DNA of 20,654 bases from JAJBWD01 sp041670885 (lineage in GTDB: Bacteria; Bacillota; Clostridia; Clostridiales; Clostridiaceae). The position numbers and the translations under genes are program-made. Position 1 is the first letter of the stretch. Every line of letters starts with the position of its first letter. Positions 16,745 through 20,654 of this stretch are shown here, piece after piece. Below the pieces are notes generated by a model, which saw nothing but the letters and a program-made list of their open reading frames with translations, was not told the DNA's origin and did no database searches. The DNA lies in assembly GCA_041670885.1 (NCBI GenBank), contig JBAXYJ010000019.1:1-20654 (forward strand), in the 5' to 3' direction.

Positions 16745-17614
16745 ATGGTAGTAATTTCACTTAAAAAAAACAATTTATCAAATTTTAAAAAACTAAATTC
16801 TAAAAGATCTGATTTCAATTCTATGAATCTGGATTTTTTTGATACTTATAATGCAGCAAATGTTTTAAAAAAAATGTTTTATAGGAAATATGTTCGAATA
16901 TTGAAAAAAGAAGATAAACTTATTGGATATATATGGGAAAAACCATTATTAAAGAGTTTATATAAAATTCAAAGTCTTTATTTAGATAAGGACAATATAA
17001 CAAAAGAAAATATATTAAGATTAATTGGGAATAAGAATAAAGATTATATTTTATATTATAAAGGTGAAGCCTACATATTAGATGCACTAAATGATATAGG
17101 CTTTAACTTTAGAAATAAAACTCTGATATTAAGCATTGATCTTAAAGATAGATTTAATGAATCCAGGGAAGGCATTTCTTATAAAAGTGTAACTCTTGGT
17201 AAGGATGAAGATCTTAGATGTAAAATACAAAATAAAATATTCAACAATAAAAATAGAATTCCGCTGACCATTGATGACATATATTATGATGAGCTTCAAA
17301 AATATTATTATAACGAAGGAGCTATTTTCATTCAGCTAAATAATAAGATTATAGGATATGGACAAATAATAATAGATAACAAAAAACCATATATAGTTAA
17401 TTTTGGAATTTTGGATGAATATAAAGGGAAGGGTTTTGGCAGAATTTTTCTTCATCATCTGTTAAACCTAATAATAGATGAAGGATTTTCAGTTAGCTTA
17501 ATAAAAGTTGATAAGGAAAATATAAAAGCTGTTAATTTATATAAAAGCACGGGATTTAAAGAAATTGAAGAAAATTATATTCTTGAAACCAGATGCATTT
17601 TAGAGGACAGTTAA
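16745..17614 (+). CDS. GNAT-family acetyltransferase with degenerate N-terminal half
   Basis: In this 289-residue protein the C-terminal ~145 residues are a clear GNAT fold. There is a strand around KIIGYGQIIID, the acetyl-CoA pyrophosphate loop EYKGKGFGRIF (motif A, Q/R-x-x-G-x-G/A type), and the late NIKAVNLYKSTGF helix-strand. The N-terminal half has faint GNAT-like features (KLIGYIW near 60; ALNDIGF near 117) but no acetyl-CoA loop, suggesting a tandem arrangement with one dead copy. The acceptor substrate is unknown. The ribosome site is poor (AAGG at 16727-16730, far from the ATG), so expression probably depends on translation of the upstream coat gene, only 9 bases away. A spore-related role is inferred from that pairing only. 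Confidence 0.8.
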   Translation: MVVISLKKNNLSNFKKLNSKRSDFNSMNLDFFDTYNAANVLKKMFYRKYVRILKKEDKLIGYIWEKPLLKSLYKIQSLYLDKDNITKENILRLIGNKNKDYILYYKGEAYILDALNDIGFNFRNKTLILSIDLKDRFNESREGISYKSVTLGKDEDLRCKIQNKIFNNKNRIPLTIDDIYYDELQKYYYNEGAIFIQLNNKIIGYGQIIIDNKKPYIVNFGILDEYKGKGFGRIFLHHLLNLIIDEGFSVSLIKVDKENIKAVNLYKSTGFKEIEENYILETRCILEDS

Positions 17615-17627
17615 TTAATTCGTAAAG

Positions 17628-17664
17628 AAATAAGACTTGATAATATTTCAAGCTTATTTTTTTT
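17628..17664 (+). terminator. Terminator after the coat/GNAT pair
   Basis: AAATAAG (17628-17634) and CTTGA (17636-17640) pair with TCAAG (17648-17652) and CTTATTT (17653-17659), with one bulged A at 17635 and a 7-base loop. A run of eight T (17657-17664) follows. It separates the coat genes from the sigma-factor cassette. Confidence 0.85.
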
Positions 17665-17680
17665 GGCTTAATAAGTTTAA

Positions 17681-17714
17681 TTACCGAACAAAATCAAATT
17701 TTTACCAGTATAAT
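17681..17714 (+). promoter_or_regulatory. Possible promoter of the sigma-factor cassette
   Basis: TATAAT at 17709-17714 is a perfect -10, but the -35 position 17 bases upstream reads GAACAA (17686-17691), which is not sigma-A-like. GAAC is reminiscent of ECF-type -35 elements, so self-activation is conceivable. TTACC occurs at 17681-17685 and again at 17702-17706, 21 bases (two helical turns) apart. If TATAAT is used, RNA begins near 17721, right at the ribosome site. Confidence 0.4.
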
Positions 17715-17717
17715 TAA

Positions 17718-18329
17718 ATGAAGGAGGGGATTGCTATTGAAAATTTTAACATGGCAGAAACTGCTGGAAAAATAAAACACTATAATGAATATGGGAATAC
17801 AATCATGGATAAATTGATTGAGACATACTCTCCCTATATTTATAAGCTTTGCGTTAAGCTGTGCAAAAGTAAATTTGAAGCAGAGGACCTTTTTCAGAAT
17901 ACCTGGTTTAAAGTATATAAAAATATTGATAAATATAAAAAAGAAAATAAATTTGAAAATTGGATTTACAGTATTTGTCTTAACTGTTACAGAGACAGCT
18001 ATTCAAAAGAAAAAATGCTTCATTTTAAAATGAAAAATATATTTTTAAGCACTGAGGAAAAAGAAAATGAAATAAATAATTATCCGGATCAGCATATAAC
18101 TATTGAGGAAGATTTAATTAAAAGCGACAGGAATAAAAAAGTTATGGAGAGTGTTAATAAGCTAAATGATAAATATAGAATTCCTATACTGCTGTTTTAT
18201 TTTAAAGATCTCACATATACTGATATTTCTGATATTTTAAATATCCCTACAGGAACGGTTAAATCAAGATTATACCAGGGCAAAATACTATTGAAAAAAT
18301 TAATGGAGGAATATTATGGGACTTATTGA
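17718..18329 (+). CDS. Sigma-70 family (ECF-like) RNA polymerase sigma factor
   Basis: The protein is up to 203 residues, with sigma region 2 at about 30-100 and region 4 at about 148-200. Region 2 includes AEDLFQNTWFKVYKNIDKY (core binding) and FENWIYSICLNCYRDSY (-10 recognition). Region 4 carries the helix-turn-helix YTDISDILNIPTGTVKSRLY (-35 recognition). No region 1 or full region 3 is present, the ECF layout. The start is unresolved: the frame opens at ATG 17718 right after a stop, but the strong site AAGGAGGGG (17721-17729) lies inside it. Six bases beyond that site is an in-frame ATT (17736). ATG 17751 and ATG 17805 are later options; region 2 begins at 17805. It overlaps the next gene by 14 bases, so partnership with that membrane protein is likely. 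Target promoters are unknown. Confidence 0.87.
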   Translation: MKEGIAIENFNMAETAGKIKHYNEYGNTIMDKLIETYSPYIYKLCVKLCKSKFEAEDLFQNTWFKVYKNIDKYKKENKFENWIYSICLNCYRDSYSKEKMLHFKMKNIFLSTEEKENEINNYPDQHITIEEDLIKSDRNKKVMESVNKLNDKYRIPILLFYFKDLTYTDISDILNIPTGTVKSRLYQGKILLKKLMEEYYGTY

Positions 18330-18630
18330 TGTTGATAATATACTAAAAGAAGAAATAGGAAGGGAAGAGACACTAGACAAAAGACTTATAGAAAGAACCA
18401 GAGAAGCTATATATCACAGCAATAATGGAAGTCTGATTTTAGTGCTTACTATTCTATCATCCATATTTGTTTCAATAGAAATAATTTTATGCGCTGCTGC
18501 CTTTGAAATAGGTATAATAATCGGTATTATCTTCTGCTTTATGTTTACCTTTTCTTTAGCAGCAAACATAATTATAATTTATTTTTATAAAGATGATATT
18601 CTAAATTTCATTTATTTAGGAGGAGAGTAA
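18316..18630 (+). CDS. Small two-helix membrane protein, candidate anti-sigma factor
   Basis: I do not recognise a named family. The 104 residues divide into a charged cytoplasmic-looking segment (1-38, with many Glu, Asp, Lys and Arg) and two hydrophobic helices at about 39-61 and 66-90. A short C-terminal tail, YKDDILNFIYLGGE, follows. There is no signal peptide and no zinc-binding HxxxCxxC anti-sigma motif. The start at ATG 18316 has GGAGGA at 18305-18310 and lies 14 bases inside the sigma gene, the usual arrangement for a sigma/anti-sigma pair with coupled translation. An anti-sigma role, with the N-terminal segment contacting the sigma factor, is inferred only from position and topology. 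Confidence 0.82.
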   Translation: MGLIDVDNILKEEIGREETLDKRLIERTREAIYHSNNGSLILVLTILSSIFVSIEIILCAAAFEIGIIIGIIFCFMFTFSLAANIIIIYFYKDDILNFIYLGGE

Positions 18631-18631
18631 T

Positions 18632-19492
18632 ATGAATTTTTCATTTTTGGGATTTTTGCCGCTTATTTTAATATTTTTCCTTATAATTGCTTTGAAGATA
18701 CTTATTGGTGTTTATGTATACAAAGATACACTTAAATATGGATTGGATCCATTGCTTTGGACACTTATTGCTGTACTTATACCAAATCTTATAGGGCTTA
18801 TTATATATTTAGTGGTTAGATCAGGCAGAAGAGAAAGATATATATGCCCTAACTGTGGAAAAACAGTTCAAAAGGATTTTATAAAATGCCCTTATTGTGA
18901 TACAGAATTATCAAATAAATGTCCTAACTGCGGCAAACAGCTGAATGCTGACTGGGAAACCTGTCCATACTGTGGGGCAAAAGCAGATAGGGGAATAAAT
19001 TATGGAACAATAAATTATAATGCTGAAGGTTCAGGAAACAGAAATAAAGGCTTAATAGCAATAATTGTAATATTTATAGTTTTGATTCTAGCTATTATTT
19101 CAGTTTTTGTATTAAATTTAATGCCTGTAAAATATAATTCTAATATTAACATGATATCTGAAGAAAGCAGTATACCTGTGAAAGCTGAAAACAACGAAGA
19201 TGAGAATATTATATTTAGTTTGAAAAATACCTATGGCTTTTGGGAAGGAAATAGTAGAAAGCAAATTCGAATAAATCTTGATGGTGATATTAAGATATAT
19301 TATAATTCGGTTGTAGATAATGGCAGCCTTACTATATCTCTTTTAGACAGTGATGGTAAGCTTATCGACAAATTGCCCGCTAATCAGGAGGGAACATATG
19401 AAAAGGAAGTTAAAGAAGGAGAGGTATATTATATAGATATAGATGGTGATAAAACTAAAGGCATGTACGATATAAAAATAACTCAGGATTAA
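18632..19492 (+). CDS. Membrane protein with PLDc_N-like region, double zinc ribbon and outer beta-rich domain
   Basis: The 286 residues fall into four parts. Residues 5-63 hold two membrane helices resembling the PLDc_N (phospholipase D N-terminal) type, including the Trp and LIPNLIGLIIYLVVR pattern. Residues 71-115 have four Cys-x-x-Cys pairs (72/75, 86/89, 97/100, 111/114), hence two zinc ribbons, probably cytoplasmic. A third membrane helix spans 140-163. Residues 164-286 are probably extracytoplasmic, beta-rich with GSLTISLLDSDGK and GEVYYIDIDGDKTKGMYDI, similar in pattern to PPC-type jelly-roll domains. It starts 1 base after the previous stop, with AGGAGGAGAG at 18619-18628, so it belongs to the sigma cassette. 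A sensor or anti-sigma accessory role is inferred; nothing proves it. Confidence 0.85.
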   Translation: MNFSFLGFLPLILIFFLIIALKILIGVYVYKDTLKYGLDPLLWTLIAVLIPNLIGLIIYLVVRSGRRERYICPNCGKTVQKDFIKCPYCDTELSNKCPNCGKQLNADWETCPYCGAKADRGINYGTINYNAEGSGNRNKGLIAIIVIFIVLILAIISVFVLNLMPVKYNSNINMISEESSIPVKAENNEDENIIFSLKNTYGFWEGNSRKQIRINLDGDIKIYYNSVVDNGSLTISLLDSDGKLIDKLPANQEGTYEKEVKEGEVYYIDIDGDKTKGMYDIKITQD

Positions 19493-19504
19493 TTTGCTAA
19501 GCAG

Positions 19505-19575
19505 CTGTCATCTTAGAATATATATTTCATATTTTGAGATAATAATATTGAAATATAAATTAAGCGAGATGACAG
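19505..19575 (+). promoter_or_regulatory. Inverted repeat spanning the leader of the DUF1540 gene
   Basis: CTGTCATCT (19505-19513) and AGATGACAG (19567-19575) are exact 9-base reverse complements, with a 53-base AT-rich interval. In RNA, the right arm would tie up the first candidate ATG (19569). It may be a leader hairpin affecting translation, or chance. Confidence 0.4.
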
Positions 19576-19769
19576 TGATGAATAATATGGAAAATGAAAT
19601 GCCAAAAGAAAGAGGCGAAAATGAGAGCATTGGCTGCAGCGTGAACGAATGTTTATATCATGCTGAAGATGAAAATTATTGTACTCTTCAGCATATTGAT
19701 GTAGTTAAGCATGAAAAGGTGGCAGATACTGTAGAGTGCACAGACTGCGGATCATTTAAAAAATCTTAA
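19569..19769 (+). CDS. DUF1540-domain cysteine-rich small protein
   Basis: This protein of about 66 residues carries the DUF1540 pattern: CSVNECLYHAEDENYCTL, then a gap, then CTDCGSFKKS, with five or more conserved cysteines likely to bind metal or form a small knot. The family is common in clostridia and other Firmicutes; its function is unknown. The start is uncertain. ATG 19569 is the first ATG; ATG 19578 and 19587 follow in frame, and TTG 19494 or 19548 would add residues unlike the family. None has a strong ribosome site. It lies 76 bases after the zinc-ribbon gene without a terminator between, so it may be read through from the sigma cassette. Confidence 0.82.
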   Translation: MTVMNNMENEMPKERGENESIGCSVNECLYHAEDENYCTLQHIDVVKHEKVADTVECTDCGSFKKS

Positions 19770-19803
19770 TAAGTCAGGTGAGAAAATCACCTGGCTTATT
19801 TTT
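19768..19803 (+). terminator. Terminator after the DUF1540 gene
   Basis: A 14-bp stem with one T-G pair (19768-19781 with 19787-19800) closes a GAAAA loop and leads into a T tract (19799-19803). It begins within the stop codon at 19767-19769. Confidence 0.92.
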
Positions 19804-19825
19804 ATAGCAATTATTAAAGGGATAA

Positions 19826-19866
19826 ATCTTAAATGTATGATTAAATATTATAATTTATGATATAAT
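19826..19866 (+). promoter_or_regulatory. AT-rich promoter region of the Nramp gene
   Basis: Two perfect TATAAT hexamers occur (19849-19854 and 19861-19866), both without a recognisable -35. TAAAT (19842-19846) and ATTTA (19853-19857) form a short palindrome around the first. I see no convincing MntR or Fur box. Confidence 0.4.
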
Positions 19867-19890
19867 AATTATTGTTAAGGAGTTATTATT

Positions 19891-20654
19891 ATGAAAATAA
19901 AAAAATTATTTAGTGAATATGGAAAAGATCATAGACCAAAACTTATGAGCAGTGATTTCTTTAAATATATAGGCCCAGGCTTATTAGTTACAGTTGGTTT
20001 TATTGATCCAGGCAACTGGGCTTCAAATGTAGCTGCAGGCTCTCAGTTCGGATATAGACTGCTTTGGATGGCATCTCTTGGAACAATAATGCTGATAGTA
20101 CTTCAGCACAATGCTGCACATCTGGGCATTGTAACGGGGAATTGCTTAGCTGAATCTGCAGCAATTAATTTAAATCCCTATCTTAGCATTATTATTTTAA
20201 GTACTGCTGTTTTAGCATCTGTTTCAACAGCACTGGCAGAAATTTTAGGCGGGGCAATAGCACTTGAAATGCTATTTAAGATTCCTATTAAATTAGGAAC
20301 AGTTATAGTATTGATGTTTGTTATGTGGATGCTGCTTACTAATTCTTATAAAAAACTGGAAAAGTGGATAATAGGGTTCGTCTCCCTAATTGGGATATCA
20401 TTTATCATAGAACTTATACTGGTTAATATAAACTGGAATCAGTCCCTTGCCGGCTGGGTTACCCCAAACTTCCCTAAAGGTTCCATGTTTGTGATAATGA
20501 GCGTTTTAGGAGCGGTAGTCATGCCTCATAACCTTTTTCTTCATTCAGAGGTTATTCAGAGCAGGCAGTGGAATCTGCAAAATGAGAATGTAATAAAGAA
20601 GCAGTTAAAATACGAGTTTATGGATACATTTTTTTCAATGATGGTAGGCTGGGC
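19891..20654 (+). CDS. Nramp-family divalent metal transporter, N-terminal part (cut by window edge)
   Basis: The first 254 residues of a multi-helix membrane transporter that imports divalent metal with protons are present. The helix 1 metal site reads DPGN (Asp39, Asn42), and the helix 6 site reads AVVMPHN (Ala208, Met211, His213). The retained Met is the residue linked to choosing Mn/Fe-type transition metals over Mg or Ca, so a manganese or iron transporter (MntH-like) is likeliest. About seven hydrophobic segments lie in the visible part. The start is ATG 19891 with AAGGAG at 19877-19882. It has its own leader behind a strong terminator. The 3' end is outside the window. Confidence 0.93.
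   Translation, partial: MKIKKLFSEYGKDHRPKLMSSDFFKYIGPGLLVTVGFIDPGNWASNVAAGSQFGYRLLWMASLGTIMLIVLQHNAAHLGIVTGNCLAESAAINLNPYLSIIILSTAVLASVSTALAEILGGAIALEMLFKIPIKLGTVIVLMFVMWMLLTNSYKKLEKWIIGFVSLIGISFIIELILVNINWNQSLAGWVTPNFPKGSMFVIMSVLGAVVMPHNLFLHSEVIQSRQWNLQNENVIKKQLKYEFMDTFFSMMVGW

Noticed and set aside
17818..18033. 71-codon plus-strand frame within the sigma gene
   Set aside because: It is out of frame inside conserved sigma region 2, without a ribosome site or recognisable domain.

Overview
The window looks like chromosome of a low-GC, spore-forming Clostridium-type Firmicute. The evidence is AT-rich coding sequence, strong Shine-Dalgarno (SD) sites with some TTG starts, an AddAB rather than RecBCD pair, a Clostridium-type 421-residue glutamate dehydrogenase, an IspH-ribosomal protein S1 fusion, and a CotS-family spore coat gene. 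All calls come from reading the sequence; no database was searched.

Layout. (1) 1-227, minus strand: the start of a patatin-like phospholipase, divergent from what follows. (2) 310-8869: a tight plus-strand operon of addB, addA, a YhaM-type 3'-5' exoribonuclease and an RluB/RsuA-type pseudouridine synthase, with junctions of -1, 9 and 8 bp. It covers double-strand-break end processing and RNA metabolism. (3) 8870-11331: an RpiR-family regulator with its own sigma-A promoter and two terminators, then the catabolic glutamate dehydrogenase gluD. The gluD leader carries three copies of an ATTTCATT/AATGAAAT half-site. (4) 11332-11408: a GC-rich perfect 25-bp inverted repeat wedged between the gluD terminator and the next promoter. 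(5) 11457-15371: a BaiN/HI0933-type flavoprotein, cmk and the ispH-rpsA fusion, the last two overlapping by one base. (6) 15396-15576: a lone minus-strand tRNA-Tyr with a consensus promoter and its own terminator. (7) 15674-17614: a CotS-family kinase-fold coat protein followed by a two-part GNAT protein. (8) 17718-19492: a sigma-70/ECF-type sigma factor, a 104-residue two-helix membrane protein overlapping it, and a membrane protein with two zinc ribbons and an outer beta-rich domain. This looks like a sigma factor with membrane partners. (9) 19569-19803: a small cysteine-rich DUF1540 protein and a strong terminator. (10) 19891 to the end: the first half of an Nramp divalent-metal transporter.

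The left two thirds is mostly housekeeping. The less explained parts are the long perfect palindrome, the repeated half-sites before gluD, the sigma-factor cassette with its awkward translation start, and the coat kinase lacking the expected catalytic Asp.
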